From Micromonospora coerulea (GTDB taxonomy: Bacteria > Actinomycetota > Actinomycetes > Mycobacteriales > Micromonosporaceae), in NCBI RefSeq assembly GCF_016598485.1, contig NZ_JAEMUW010000008.1, positions 1-64,000 on the forward strand: a stretch of 64,000 nt of DNA, written 5' to 3'. This document shows positions 34,887 to 44,048 of this stretch, one piece after another. The notes under the pieces are model-generated. The model made no database searches and was not told where the DNA came from. It was given only the letters and a program-made list of their open reading frames with translations. The translations under genes were made by a program, and so were the position numbers. The first letter of the stretch is position 1; every line of letters begins with the position of its first letter.

Positions 34887-34922
34887 CCCGGGGCCTGGGC
34901 CTGGCCGGCGCGAGCGGCGGGC

Positions 34923-37115
34923 CTACGCCGAGTCGGCGCGCGGACCGGCGGGCAGCTCCGGCGCCGCCGGCTCGGGCGACGTGCGTGGCCCGGCGAGCTG
35001 CCCCCGCTCGGCCGGTTCGGCGGCCGGTTCGGGCCGCTGGTCGGCGAAGAACTCCAACAGCTCCCGGTGCACGAAGAGGTAGCCGTCGCCGACGTCGCGC
35101 AGGAAGAGGCACTGCACCGCGTAGCCGAGGAACGGCAGCAGCGGGCGGGGCAGCAGGTCGAGCCGGGCGAGCCGGCGCCGGACCAGCCACTGCTCGGTGA
35201 TCGGCGCTCCGGCGACCAGGAGCAGCGGCATGGCCGCGCAGGTGAGCCCGACCAGCAGGCCGTACCGGGCGGCGTCAGCGGGGGTGGCCTGGTCGGCGAC
35301 GACGAGGGCGGCGGCGCCGCCGGTGAGCGCGCCGACGACGAGCGCGGCCCGGCCGGCGAGGGCGAGCCGGTGCAGCAGCAGCCCGGTGGGCAGCTCCCGC
35401 CGGGTGCCGGGCGGTCGGACGCCGAACAGCTGGAACATCACCGCCGCGCTGACGCCGACCGCGACCAGGGCCGCCACCAGAAAGCTCAGCCCGAAGAGCA
35501 GGCCGGCCGGTACGCCACCCGGCAGGCCGAACGCGAGGCCGACGGTCAGCCCGGCGAGTGCCAGGCCCACCAACGCCGTCCAGTCGATGCCGGTCCGCGG
35601 GTTGACCAGGTCCCGCAGACCATCCACCGACTTCCGCATCCACGGAGTGCGGTACTCCCGCAGCCCCTGCGTCCGCGGTCCGGCCGGGTCACCGAGGCGC
35701 AGCGCGTAGGCGATGGTGAACAGGTCGTCGTACCGGTAGGTGGTCGTCGCGGCGGCGGTGAGCAGGCCGCCGACCGCGCCGACCAGCGCGCCGCGCGGGC
35801 CGAGCAGGGCGTACCCGGCGGCGGCCAGGGCGAGGGTCAGGCCGGCGCAGGTCACCAGCCGGGCGGCGATGTCGCTGTCGAGCCAGCGCGGCGGGGACGC
35901 ATCCGTCCCGGCGACCGGCTCGCGCGGGATCCACGCGTCGGAGACCGAGTCCAGCAGGAAGATGGTCTGCCGCCGTTCGCGCAGCTGCCCCGCCAGCACC
36001 GACAGGTACCGGACGGTCCGATCCGGGCGGTAGCGCGGGTGCGGGCGGTGGCGGAGCATGGTGTCGACGTACCGGGTGAAGAGGCGTTCGCGCCGGTTCT
36101 CGGCGCCGGCGCGCGCCGGGTCGGGGCCGTCGGCGTACGCCAGGGCCATGATGCTGAGCAGCAGCGGCGAGTCGGCGAACTGCCACAGCTCCGGGTCGGC
36201 GGCGAGCGCGGCGCGCAGCCCGGCCAGCCCGGGCCGATCGAGGTAGCGCTCGATCTGCGCGCGGGTCAGCGGCTGGATGGTGACTGTGCCGTAGAGCGGC
36301 AGCTGCCGGTGCAGCCGGTCGTACTCGGCAAGGCGGCAGCAGACGGCGATCGGGGTGAGTGGCTGCCGGGCGTGGAACGCGGCGATCGCCGCCGCACAGC
36401 CGTCCCGGTACTCCTCGGCGACCTCGTCGAGGCCGTCGAGCAGCGGGAGGATCTCTCCGCCGTCCACCCAGGCCGCCGCCTGCGCGTTCGGGATGCCGTA
36501 CCGCTCGGTGAGCTGGTCGACCAGCCAGCGGTCCAGCGGGCGGCGGTCGGTGGCCCAGGAGCTGAGGTTGACCACTACCGGCACCGGCGCCTCCGGGTCG
36601 GCCTCGGCCCCGGCGAGCAGGTCCCGGGCGAGTTCCAGCAGTGTCGTCGTCTTGCCGGCACCCGGCGCGCCGAGGATCACCACCGCCCGGTCCAGCCGGT
36701 CGAAGAGCGCCGACACCGACGCCCGGTCGTCGAGCGCGCCGGTGAAGCCGTCCCGGCCGCTGGCGCGCAGGCTCCACGGGTGCCGGCGGTCGTCGGCGGT
36801 CGCAGCGATGCCGAGCTCGATGCGCGCCTCCTCGTACAGGGACCGGTCCAGGACGCTGGTGATCCAGTAGCGGCGGACGCGTTCGAGCAGCACGCGGCGG
36901 GCTCGCGCCGGGCTGGCGGTGGCGGCCAGCCGCGGTTCGCGGCCCCGGGTCGCCTCGATGACCACCAGGACCACCACCAGCAGGATGAGCAGCGGCCAGG
37001 CCAGCCAGAGGTACGGGGACGAGCCCTCGGGCAGCGCCCCGGTGGCGACGTTCGTGGCCACGCCCAGCAGAGCCACGACGATCACCGACAGGGCGACCAT
37101 GATTACCCGACGCAT
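34923..37115 (-). CDS. Membrane-anchored NACHT-domain NTPase
   Basis: 730 aa. Two N-terminal helices (about 5-25 and 36-53) anchor a cytoplasmic STAND-type NTPase: Walker A GAPGAGKTT (149-157), Walker B LPLLDGLDEV (223-232) with the Asp pair typical of NACHT proteins, and a winged-helix-like segment. The C-terminal part adds six or so helices (about 430-650), then FVHRELLEFFA and a Pro/Glu/Ala-rich tail. NACHT proteins switch on when they sense a signal; bacterial members include antiphage sensors and developmental regulators. There is no attached nuclease or other known effector, so the membrane part may itself be the output. Function is unknown. Confidence 0.8.
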   Translation of the reverse strand: MRRVIMVALSVIVVALLGVATNVATGALPEGSSPYLWLAWPLLILLVVVLVVIEATRGREPRLAATASPARARRVLLERVRRYWITSVLDRSLYEEARIELGIAATADDRRHPWSLRASGRDGFTGALDDRASVSALFDRLDRAVVILGAPGAGKTTTLLELARDLLAGAEADPEAPVPVVVNLSSWATDRRPLDRWLVDQLTERYGIPNAQAAAWVDGGEILPLLDGLDEVAEEYRDGCAAAIAAFHARQPLTPIAVCCRLAEYDRLHRQLPLYGTVTIQPLTRAQIERYLDRPGLAGLRAALAADPELWQFADSPLLLSIMALAYADGPDPARAGAENRRERLFTRYVDTMLRHRPHPRYRPDRTVRYLSVLAGQLRERRQTIFLLDSVSDAWIPREPVAGTDASPPRWLDSDIAARLVTCAGLTLALAAAGYALLGPRGALVGAVGGLLTAAATTTYRYDDLFTIAYALRLGDPAGPRTQGLREYRTPWMRKSVDGLRDLVNPRTGIDWTALVGLALAGLTVGLAFGLPGGVPAGLLFGLSFLVAALVAVGVSAAVMFQLFGVRPPGTRRELPTGLLLHRLALAGRAALVVGALTGGAAALVVADQATPADAARYGLLVGLTCAAMPLLLVAGAPITEQWLVRRRLARLDLLPRPLLPFLGYAVQCLFLRDVGDGYLFVHRELLEFFADQRPEPAAEPAERGQLAGPRTSPEPAAPELPAGPRADSA

Positions 37116-37196
37116 GCGTCGTCTCTACCGTCCCCTGGGGACGATCCACAACCCGTGATCGGTCACTCCGTCCAGCGGCGCGGCCGTCAACCCCGG

Positions 37197-37718
37197 TCAG
37201 CAGGGGCCGTAGCCCTCGTCGAAGAGGCGGCGCGCCCACTCGGCGTACCCGGCGACGGTCTTGCGGACCGTCCGTCCGTCGTGCAGGAAGAGGTAGGCGC
37301 GGTCCCCGGTGCGGGCGAGCAGCCCGTCGAAGCGGTACGTCCCCTGTGGAGCGCGCAGCTCGGTGACCGACGGATAGCTCGCCCAGACCTGGTCGACCGG
37401 CGTGCCCACCGTGATCCCCTCGGGCGTGCTGACCTGGTCGTCGACCCAGAGCAGCACCAGGCGGTCGTCGACGAAGATCGGACTGACCGCGCCGGGCCCG
37501 GTGAGCGTCGGGCCGCACGCGTCGACCTCGGTGCGGAGCATGCCGCGGTCGGTCAGTTCCGCTTCGCTGTCGCCGAACTCGACGTCGCGCAGCCCGCGCA
37601 GGTCCATCACCTCGCCGGCGACGGCCGGCGCCGCGGATCCGGGTGGACGCGGACCGCTGCCGGCGATCGAGGCAGCCACCATCAGCGTGGCAATAAAAGC
37701 AAATTGTCGCAGTCTCAT
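37197..37718 (-). CDS. Secreted protein of unknown function, coupled to 37715-38329
   Basis: 173 aa with a signal peptide (FAFIATLMVAASIAG) and a mature domain with two cysteines (about 68 and 173, at the very end). The segment FVDDRLVLLWVDDQ and a following TPEGITVGTPVDQVWASYP recall secreted beta-sheet modules with G-x-p-x-d-x-v-x-a-x-y patterns, but no family can be named. The ATG at 37718 overlaps the stop of the upstream gene (ATGA), so the two are co-translated. The mRNA may continue into the NACHT gene 81 nt further on. Confidence 0.7.
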   Translation of the reverse strand: MRLRQFAFIATLMVAASIAGSGPRPPGSAAPAVAGEVMDLRGLRDVEFGDSEAELTDRGMLRTEVDACGPTLTGPGAVSPIFVDDRLVLLWVDDQVSTPEGITVGTPVDQVWASYPSVTELRAPQGTYRFDGLLARTGDRAYLFLHDGRTVRKTVAGYAEWARRLFDEGYGPC

Positions 37719-38329
37719 GGAATCCCCCAGTCCCCAACGGGACCGGAGCGTTCAGGTTGCTGCTCCGGGCCGGATTGCCGGTCTTCCCACTCCTCGGCCA
37801 GCTCGTCCCAGTAGTCCGCGGTCAGCCCGCGCCGGCCGTGGGCCAGCCAGCCGGCGGTGTCGCGTTCGAGATGCAGGCCGAGCTCGGCGAACGGGTCGAT
37901 CCAGGGTCCCGGCTCGACGCCGAGCCGGGCGAGCGCCGCGTTGATCGGCCACTCGGCGCGCGGCCGGTCCAGCGTGCCGTCGAAGTGTGGCCCCCAGATC
38001 ACCTCGCCGCCCAGCCACACCACCGACGACTGGTGGCCCAGCCCGCCGGCGAACTCCGCCTCCAGGTAGGCCACCGGCCCCCGCCGCGACCAGCGGGCCA
38101 GCAGCTCCGCCACCGCGGGCGAGAGGACGAGGTGGAACGGCTGCGCCGCGGACGGCTCCCCGGTCGCGAAGTTCGGCAGCGCGCCGGTCAGCTCCTCGAC
38201 CAGCTGCGGGGTGACCGGGAGCAGCGCGAAGTCCTGCCGGAGCGCGGCGAGCACCGCGTGGTCCAGCCCGGCGGTCTGCTCGCGGAGCAGCTCGACGTCG
38301 GCAACGACCGCGCTGAGCTGGTAACTCAT
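37715..38329 (-). CDS. Hypothetical cytoplasmic protein
   Basis: 204 aa, soluble, with no signal or helix. It contains PFHLVLSPAVAELLARWSRR, YLEAEFAGGLGHQSSVVWLG and a Trp-rich end. The sequence style (acidic, many Trp, alternating strand/helix) recalls small immunity-like proteins of actinobacteria, but I cannot name a family. An AGAGGAT site precedes ATG 38329. First gene of the leftward group with the secreted protein and possibly the NACHT protein. Confidence 0.7.
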   Translation of the reverse strand: MSYQLSAVVADVELLREQTAGLDHAVLAALRQDFALLPVTPQLVEELTGALPNFATGEPSAAQPFHLVLSPAVAELLARWSRRGPVAYLEAEFAGGLGHQSSVVWLGGEVIWGPHFDGTLDRPRAEWPINAALARLGVEPGPWIDPFAELGLHLERDTAGWLAHGRRGLTADYWDELAEEWEDRQSGPEQQPERSGPVGDWGIP

Positions 38330-38519
38330 CCGATCCTCTCGCCGTCCACAGGCTGTGGATGGAACATGTGTACGACGGATTCGCCGCTGCCTGCCCGGGC
38401 CGCCGTACCGCAGATCATCGCAATCCCCTCCGTACCCGGAAAGGGGTCGGACCCCGGCGCAGCCGGCCCCCGCATTTCCGGTCGTCACCAGGCCGACATG
38501 CCGAGTGGTCCACCTGCGT

Positions 38520-38879
38520 TCAGTCGTGCTCGGGGATGCCGGCCACCCGGTGCGAGGCCGCGTGGAGAACCTCGGTCACGAGCCGACGGACATGCCCGCC
38601 TCGGGCGGTGTACAGGGCGCGGCGACCCTCGCGCCGTACCGCCACCAGCCCGGCCAACCGCAGCTTGCCCAGGTGCTGCGACACCGCCGGCCGCGCCACC
38701 CCCAGGGCCGCCACCAGTGCGGTCACGTCGTGCTCGCCCTCGACGAGCAGCCACATCAGCCGCAGCCGGGTGCCGTCGCCCAACATCCGCAACATCTCCG
38801 TCGCCGCCTCCACCTTGTTGTCGGCGGGGAGGCGTTGTTGCAGGTCATTGGCTTCTGCAAGGTTGTCGCGTGCGTACAT
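38520..38879 (-). CDS. ArsR/SmtB-family metal-sensing repressor
   Basis: 119 aa winged-helix protein. The recognition helix is in VAALGVARPAVSQHLGKLRL. There is no Cys-containing alpha-3 site. The last helix instead carries histidines (GGHVRRLVTEVLHAASH, then EHD), which fits an alpha-5 site for Zn, Ni or Co. ATG 38879 is used; a GTG two codons upstream is possible. The start lies about seven bases after a GATAAT-like -10 on this strand, so the mRNA may be leaderless. It is divergent from the CDF exporter gene and almost surely represses it. Confidence 0.9.
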   Translation of the reverse strand: MYARDNLAEANDLQQRLPADNKVEAATEMLRMLGDGTRLRLMWLLVEGEHDVTALVAALGVARPAVSQHLGKLRLAGLVAVRREGRRALYTARGGHVRRLVTEVLHAASHRVAGIPEHD

Positions 38880-38892
38880 GGGCACATATTAT
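38863..38892 (+). promoter_or_regulatory. Candidate promoter of the CDF exporter gene
   Basis: TTGTCG (38863-38868), an 18-nt spacer and TATTAT (38887-38892). It overlaps the first codons of the divergent arsR-type gene, so a repressor bound here would block both directions. An AT-rich patch this clear is unusual in the surrounding GC-rich DNA. Confidence 0.5.
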
Positions 38893-38945
38893 CGCCGGTG
38901 GCAGGCGGTCCGGATCTTCCGTGCCGGACGGGGTAGGGAGAACCG

Positions 38946-40019
38946 ATGCGCGACCACGAGCACGGACACGGCCACGGGCCTGGCGAGTCCCACGGACACG
39001 ACCACCACCACGGCGGCGGCCACCTCGCTCTGTGGTGGCGCCGGCTGCGTCACATGCTCGTGCCGCACTCGCACGACTCCCGCGAGTCGATCGATTCCGC
39101 CTTGGAGTCCTCCCGGGAAGGGCTACGGGCCCTGTGGATTTCCCTGGTCGGCCTCGGGATCACGGCGGTCGCCCAAGCGGTCATCGTCGTGCTGTCCGGG
39201 TCGGTCGCGCTGCTCGGTGACACCCTGCACAACGTCGCCGACGCCCTGACCGCCGTACCCCTCGGCATTGCCTTCCTGCTCGGCCGCCGGGCCGCTACCC
39301 GCGCCTACACCTACGGCTACGGCCGAGCCGAAGACCTCGCCGGCATCATCATCGTCGCGGTCATCGCCGCCTCCGCGGCCGCCGCCGCCTGGACCGCCGT
39401 CACGCGGCTGCTGCACCCGGCCGAGGTGACCCACCTGCCCTGGGTGGCCGCCGCCGGGCTCGTCGGCTTCGCCGGCAACGAACTCGTCGCCCGCTACCGC
39501 ATCCGCGTCGGCCGGCGCATCGGCTCCGCCGCACTGGTCGCCGACGGCCTGCACGCCCGCACCGACGGCTACACCTCCCTCGCCGTCCTCGCCGCCGCCG
39601 GCGGCGCCGCACTCGGATGGCGCTGGGCCGACCCCGCCGTCGGCCTGGTCATCGCCGTCGCCATCACCTTCGTGCTCAAGGACGCCGCCCGCGAGGTGTA
39701 CCGACGCCTCATGGACGCCGTCGACCCCGCCATCGTCGATCAGGCCGAGATGACGCTCCGGGATATCGACGGCGTGCGGGATGTCGCCGCGGTTCGGCTG
39801 CGCTGGATCGGCCACCGGCTGCACGCCGAAGCCGAGCTGGTCGTCGACGCGGACCTCAGCCTCCTCGCCGCCCATGAGATCGCCGCCGACGCCGAACACC
39901 AGCTCACCCACGCCGTACCCAGACTGACCAGCGCCACCGTGCACACCGACCCGCACAGCCACCCCGGCGGGCACCACCACACGGACCTGTCTCACCAGCG
40001 CCGCCAGGGCCTGCGCTGA
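38946..40019 (+). CDS. Cation diffusion facilitator (CDF) metal exporter
   Basis: 357 aa with six transmembrane helices. The metal site motifs are GDTLHNVAD and ADGLHARTD (H-x3-D pairs on TM2 and TM5, the zinc-type arrangement). Both ends are histidine-rich (first 25 residues and the last 20), consistent with metal binding. A C-terminal cytoplasmic ferredoxin-like domain is present. Exports Zn, Co, Ni or Cd by proton antiport. GGGAGAACC precedes the ATG. Divergent from the ArsR-type repressor. Confidence 0.93.
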   Translation: MRDHEHGHGHGPGESHGHDHHHGGGHLALWWRRLRHMLVPHSHDSRESIDSALESSREGLRALWISLVGLGITAVAQAVIVVLSGSVALLGDTLHNVADALTAVPLGIAFLLGRRAATRAYTYGYGRAEDLAGIIIVAVIAASAAAAAWTAVTRLLHPAEVTHLPWVAAAGLVGFAGNELVARYRIRVGRRIGSAALVADGLHARTDGYTSLAVLAAAGGAALGWRWADPAVGLVIAVAITFVLKDAAREVYRRLMDAVDPAIVDQAEMTLRDIDGVRDVAAVRLRWIGHRLHAEAELVVDADLSLLAAHEIAADAEHQLTHAVPRLTSATVHTDPHSHPGGHHHTDLSHQRRQGLR

Positions 40020-40044
40020 CCTCGATCAGCATCAGCGGTGCTGG

Positions 40045-40327
40045 TCGGCATCGCGGAGGAACAGCGCCGGGTGGGCGGTAGCGCTCGCCCTCGGCCTACG
40101 GCAGGGTGAAGCGCTCGGCCTGAAATGGTCAGACGTGGATCTGGACAACCGGGCGCTGACCGTGCGCGGGGCACTTTTCCGGCCGAAATGGCGACACGGA
40201 TGCGACGGGAAGTGCGAGCGGAAGCTGCCCGGCAGTGCTCCTCGGCGGACTGCTCCGGGGCGACCCGCCGCGCCGGCCGGGGGAGATCGCCGAGCCGCCG
40301 CCGAACCGCCCGGAACAGGGCAGGTGA
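40045..40327 (+). pseudogene. Broken tyrosine integrase beside tRNA-Ser(GGA)
   Basis: Frame 1 encodes WAVALALGLRQGEALGLKWS followed by DVDLDNRALTVRGALFR, the box-I region of actinobacterial tyrosine recombinases with the catalytic Arg in GLRQGE. After that the similarity jumps to pieces of a C-terminal tail in other frames (MRREVRAEAARQ, then LLGGLLRGDPP to the TGA at 40325). The N-terminal domain, the central catalytic part (H-x-x-R) and the tyrosine are gone. So internal deletion plus frameshifts have destroyed it. The stop lies about 90 nt from the tRNA 3' end, the mirror image of the remnant at tRNA-Ser(CGA). Confidence 0.7.
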
Positions 40328-40415
40328 GACGACAACTGAGACGAGAGCGAGCGTAGAGACGAGTCAGGGCCGGTCCCCGTGGGGGCCGGCCCTGTCGTTT
40401 TCCTGCTCAGATGAG

Positions 40416-40500
40416 CGGAGGATACGAGATTCGAACTCGTGAGGGTGTTAACCCAACACGCTTTCCAAGCGTGCGCCCTAGGCCTCTAGGCGAATCCTCC
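40416..40500 (-). tRNA. tRNA-Ser(GGA)
   Basis: An 85-nt class II tRNA read on the - strand. Acceptor GGAGGAT (40500-40494) pairs with ATCCTCC (40423-40417), discriminator G at 40416. The anticodon loop CTTGGAAA region gives GGA (reads UCC/UCU serine). It has a long variable arm and T-loop TTCGAAT. No encoded CCA. Confidence 0.95.
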
Positions 40501-40579
40501 GCGAGCAAGGATACAGGTCCCCGACGGCCAGGCCACCCCACCACCCCCTGAAGATCCACGCCGGGTCGGGTACGCTTGG

Positions 40580-40672
40580 GCTACCTCCCGTGCGGCGGTA
40601 CCTCGTGAACCTCCCCAGGGCCGGAAGGCAGCAAGGATAAGCGAGCTCTGCCGGGTGCACGGGAGGCCTTTC
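40580..40672 (+). ncRNA. ffs: Small signal recognition particle RNA (4.5S type)
   Basis: The conserved helix-8 core is present: CCAGGGCCGGAAGGCAGCAA (asymmetric loop and GGAA tetraloop). The outer stem is CCTCCCGTG (40584-40592) with CACGGGAGG (40658-40666). It binds Ffh to target membrane proteins. Exact ends are approximate. Position just upstream of dnaX is the usual actinobacterial arrangement. Confidence 0.92.
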
Positions 40673-40778
40673 TGTCTCCGGGTCCGGGTAACGTCCCTGC
40701 GGGTCAGGTCACGGGGTGGTGGGTGGTCACCCGCGCCTGACCGGCGCAGAATGGCTCGGTCGAGAGGAGGCGGTACGC

Positions 40779-43622
40779 GTGACGCTGGCGCTCTACCGCA
40801 AGTACCGGCCGCGTACCTTCGCCGAGATGATCGGCCAGGAGCAGGTCACCGAGCCGCTGTCACAGGCGTTGCGCAGCGGCCGGCTCAACCACGCCTACCT
40901 CTTCTCCGGCCCGCGTGGCTGCGGCAAGACCTCCAGCGCCCGGATCCTGGCCCGCTCGCTCAACTGTGAGCAGGGCCCCACCCCCGAGCCGTGCGGCAAG
41001 TGTGACTCCTGCCGCTCGCTGGCCACCGACGGTGCCGGCTCGATCGACGTGATCGAGATCGACGCGGCCAGCCACGGCGGTGTCGACGACGCCCGCGAGC
41101 TGCGCGAGCGTGCCTTCTTCGCGCCGGCCAACAGCCGCTTCAAGATCTACATCATCGACGAGGCGCACATGGTCTCGACCCAGGGCTTCAACGCCCTGCT
41201 CAAGCTGGTCGAGGAGCCCCCGGAGTACGTCAAGTTCATCTTCGCCACCACCGAGCCGGAGAAGGTCCTCGGCACGATCCGGTCGCGGACCCACCACTAC
41301 CCGTTCCGGCTGTTTCCGCCGAAGGTGGTCCGCCCCTATCTGGAGCAGCTCTGCGAGGCGGAGGGGGTCACCGTCGAGCCGGCGGTCTTTCCGCTGGTGG
41401 TGCGCGCCGGAGGCGGCAGCATGCGGGACAGCCTCTCCGTGCTCGACCAGCTCATCGCCGGCGCCGGCCCGGAGGGGGTCAGCTACGCCCGGGCCGTCGC
41501 GCTGCTCGGGGTCACCGACTCCGCGCTGATCGACGAGATGTGCGACGCGCTGGCCGCCGGTGACGGCGCGGCCGCGTACGCCACCGTCGACCGGGTCGCC
41601 GAGGCCGGGCACGACATGCGCCGGTTCGCCTCAGATCTGCTCGAACGGCTCCGCGACCTCATCGTGATCCAGCAGGTGCCGGACGCCGCCGCGAAGGGCC
41701 TGATCGACGGCCCCGCCGACCAGATCGAGCGGATGGCCGCCCAGGCCGCGCAACTCGGGCCGGGCACGCTGTCCCGCTGCGCCGACATCGTGCACGACGG
41801 CCTGGTGGAGATGCGCGGCACCACCGCGCCCCGCCTGCTGCTGGAGCTGATCTGCGCCCGGATGCTGCTGCCCGGCGCGGACGACTCCACCGGCGGCCTG
41901 CTCCAGCGCCTGGAACGGATGGAGCGCCGGCTCACCCTCGGTGGCGGCGAGCTGCCGCCGGCCGCCGCCGGGTCCGCGCCGGTCGCTCCCGCCGCTGGCG
42001 TACGCCAGGAGCCGCCCGCCCCGATCGCGGCTGCCGCCGCGCCCCACCCGGAGACCGCCGGCACGCCGGCGGCTGCCGCCGCCCCGTCCGGGGTGGCCGC
42101 CGCCCGCGCCGCCGCCGCGGCCACCGGCTCCCGTCCGACCCGGGTCACGCCGGTTGCGGACCTGGCCGAGGCGTCCCCGGGCGGCTCCGCCCCGGCGGGC
42201 CCCGCCGATGACCCGACGTCCGTTCGCCGCCCGGTGCCCCCGGCGGCGGTGCTGCCCGACCCGGCCACGCCCGAACCGCCCCGCCCCGGTGCCGGCACGT
42301 CCGGCGCGCTCGACGCGGTGGCGGTACGCCGGGTCTGGCCGGAGGTGGTCGGCAAGGTCAACCGGAGCAACAAGCGGATCGCCGCGCTGATGCGCGACGC
42401 GGTCGTCCGGGAGTTGGACGGCGACACGCTGGTGCTGACCGTGAAGTCGACGGTGCTGGCGAAGATGATGTCCGATCACGCCCCGGTGCTCACCGACGCG
42501 CTCTACGAGGAACTCGGCGGCCGCTGGCAGATCCGCTGCGAGGTGGCCGGCGAGCGGGGCGGGGTGTCGCTCGGCGGCGGGCCGCGCTCCACCGCCCCGG
42601 CCCGCCCGGCCACCCCACCACCCGCGTCGCCCGGCGGCCCGACCGGGCCCGCTACCGCCTCCGGCGCCCCGACCGGCGCCGCTCCCGGCGGCCCCGCGTC
42701 CGGCGGCGCCGCGTCCGGTCCCGTCGCCGACGCCCCGACCGGATCGGCATCCGCCAGCGCTTCCGGTGGTCCGGTCGGGTCCGGGTCCACTTCCGGTGGC
42801 CCGGCCGGGCCCGGGTCAGCTTCCGGTGGTTCGGCGGGGTCCGGGCCGGCCTCCGGTGGTCCGGTCGGATCCGGGTCCGCCGATGGCGTCGGTCCCGGTG
42901 GCCGGCCGTCAGCAGCTCCTGGCCCCGCATCCTCGGCGGAGTCCGGGCGCGGTGCCACCCCCGGCGGGCCCGGTCCGTCGAGCGCGCCGTCGAGTGGCCC
43001 GCCCGCGGGTGCTCCGACAGTCACCGTCGAGGAGGACTGGCCCGAGCCGGCCCGTCCCGGTGGTGGCGCGGGCGGGGATACGGACTGGCCGGAGCCCGCC
43101 CGACCCGGTGGTCCGTCAGCCGCCGGTGGCGCAGTGGACTGGCCGGAGCCGGCCCGCCCGGGTGGCGCGGCAGCCGCACCGACGACGGGCACCCCCGTCG
43201 CGCCGGCGGCGACGACCGCCGCGCCGGTCGTACCGAAGCCGGCCGCTCCCCAGGCCGGGCCGGCGGCGAGCCGGGCCCCGGTGAGCAGCGCGATCGCGGC
43301 GGCCCGGGCGGCCGCGGCGGCGGCCGGGACGGGTGCCACCAAGGGGGCGCGGCCCGCGCAGCCGGCCCGGAAGACCGCGGACGCGGACTGGGCCGGTGAG
43401 CCGCCGTACGACCCGGACTACGACGGGCCGATCCGCGGCGGTGCACGCCCGGCCGTGGCGGCTCCGGCGGCCCCGGCGTACGAGGGCTTCGACCCGGGTG
43501 ACGAGCCGCTCGACGAGGTGATCGACGAGCGGACCGCTCGGCAGTCCAGCGAGGAGCAGGCGGTGCAGCTGCTTCGGGAGGCGTTCGGGGCCGAGAAGAT
43601 CGACGAGGTGGACGCGCGCTGA
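40779..43622 (+). CDS. dnaX: DNA polymerase III subunits gamma and tau
   Basis: 947 aa. The AAA+ clamp-loader part occupies the first 370 residues: Walker [11 protein letters not shown] (about 43), zinc finger CGKCDSC, Walker B IIDEAHM and the SRM-type arginine region. Domain III and a tau-type region follow (to about 600, with [20 protein letters not shown]). A long low-complexity Gly/Ser/Pro/Ala linker then contains tandem [13 protein letters not shown] repeats and three copies of [10 protein letters not shown], before an acidic C-terminal helix ([20 protein letters not shown]). It loads the beta clamp and couples the replicase. Start GTG 40779 has GAGAGGAGG upstream. Confidence 0.95.
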   Translation: MTLALYRKYRPRTFAEMIGQEQVTEPLSQALRSGRLNHAYLFSGPRGCGKTSSARILARSLNCEQGPTPEPCGKCDSCRSLATDGAGSIDVIEIDAASHGGVDDARELRERAFFAPANSRFKIYIIDEAHMVSTQGFNALLKLVEEPPEYVKFIFATTEPEKVLGTIRSRTHHYPFRLFPPKVVRPYLEQLCEAEGVTVEPAVFPLVVRAGGGSMRDSLSVLDQLIAGAGPEGVSYARAVALLGVTDSALIDEMCDALAAGDGAAAYATVDRVAEAGHDMRRFASDLLERLRDLIVIQQVPDAAAKGLIDGPADQIERMAAQAAQLGPGTLSRCADIVHDGLVEMRGTTAPRLLLELICARMLLPGADDSTGGLLQRLERMERRLTLGGGELPPAAAGSAPVAPAAGVRQEPPAPIAAAAAPHPETAGTPAAAAAPSGVAAARAAAAATGSRPTRVTPVADLAEASPGGSAPAGPADDPTSVRRPVPPAAVLPDPATPEPPRPGAGTSGALDAVAVRRVWPEVVGKVNRSNKRIAALMRDAVVRELDGDTLVLTVKSTVLAKMMSDHAPVLTDALYEELGGRWQIRCEVAGERGGVSLGGGPRSTAPARPATPPPASPGGPTGPATASGAPTGAAPGGPASGGAASGPVADAPTGSASASASGGPVGSGSTSGGPAGPGSASGGSAGSGPASGGPVGSGSADGVGPGGRPSAAPGPASSAESGRGATPGGPGPSSAPSSGPPAGAPTVTVEEDWPEPARPGGGAGGDTDWPEPARPGGPSAAGGAVDWPEPARPGGAAAAPTTGTPVAPAATTAAPVVPKPAAPQAGPAASRAPVSSAIAAARAAAAAAGTGATKGARPAQPARKTADADWAGEPPYDPDYDGPIRGGARPAVAAPAAPAYEGFDPGDEPLDEVIDERTARQSSEEQAVQLLREAFGAEKIDEVDAR

Positions 43623-43707
43623 GCGCGCGTCGGCCGCCGAGAACGTGCGCCGCCGCCCGGCTAGGCTGGGCGGCGGCCGAGCAGACGAGTGCGAGAAGGA
43701 GCCATCA

Positions 43708-44040
43708 GTGCGCCCAGGTGGACAGCCGAACATGCAGCAGATGCTGAAGCAGGCGCAGAAGATGCAGCAGCAGATCGCCAAGGCTCAGGCCGAGCTGGCC
43801 GACGCCGAGCTGACCGGCACCGCGGGCGGTGGCCTGGTCACCGCGACCGTCGCCGGCACCGGTGAGCTGAAGTCGATCAAGATTGACCCGAAGGCGGTCG
43901 ACCCGGAGGACGTGGAGACCCTGGAGGACCTGGTCGTCGCGGCCGTGCACAACGCCGCCGAGGCGGCCCGCGAGCTGACCGAGCAGAAGATGGGCCCGGT
44001 TACGGGCGGCATGGGCGGCCTCGGCCTGCCCGGGTTCTGA
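43708..44040 (+). CDS. YbaB/EbfC nucleoid-associated protein
   Basis: 110 aa. Small DNA-binding dimer with the typical [19 protein letters not shown] helix and the central [19 protein letters not shown] sheet. Lies between dnaX and recR, 8 nt before recR, a conserved gene order in bacteria. GTG 43708 with AAGGAG upstream is chosen. Confidence 0.95.
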   Translation: MRPGGQPNMQQMLKQAQKMQQQIAKAQAELADAELTGTAGGGLVTATVAGTGELKSIKIDPKAVDPEDVETLEDLVVAAVHNAAEAARELTEQKMGPVTGGMGGLGLPGF

Positions 44041-44048
44041 GCCGGCAG

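Noticed and set aside
35067..37814. A 915-codon open frame opposite the NACHT gene
   Set aside because: It is the antisense shadow of a GC-rich gene; composition is low-complexity Arg/Gly/Gln and no motif fits, while the other strand carries intact Walker motifs.
40125..40442. A 105-codon frame over the integrase scar as a real gene
   Set aside because: It joins out-of-frame pieces of a decayed integrase and runs into the tRNA gene.
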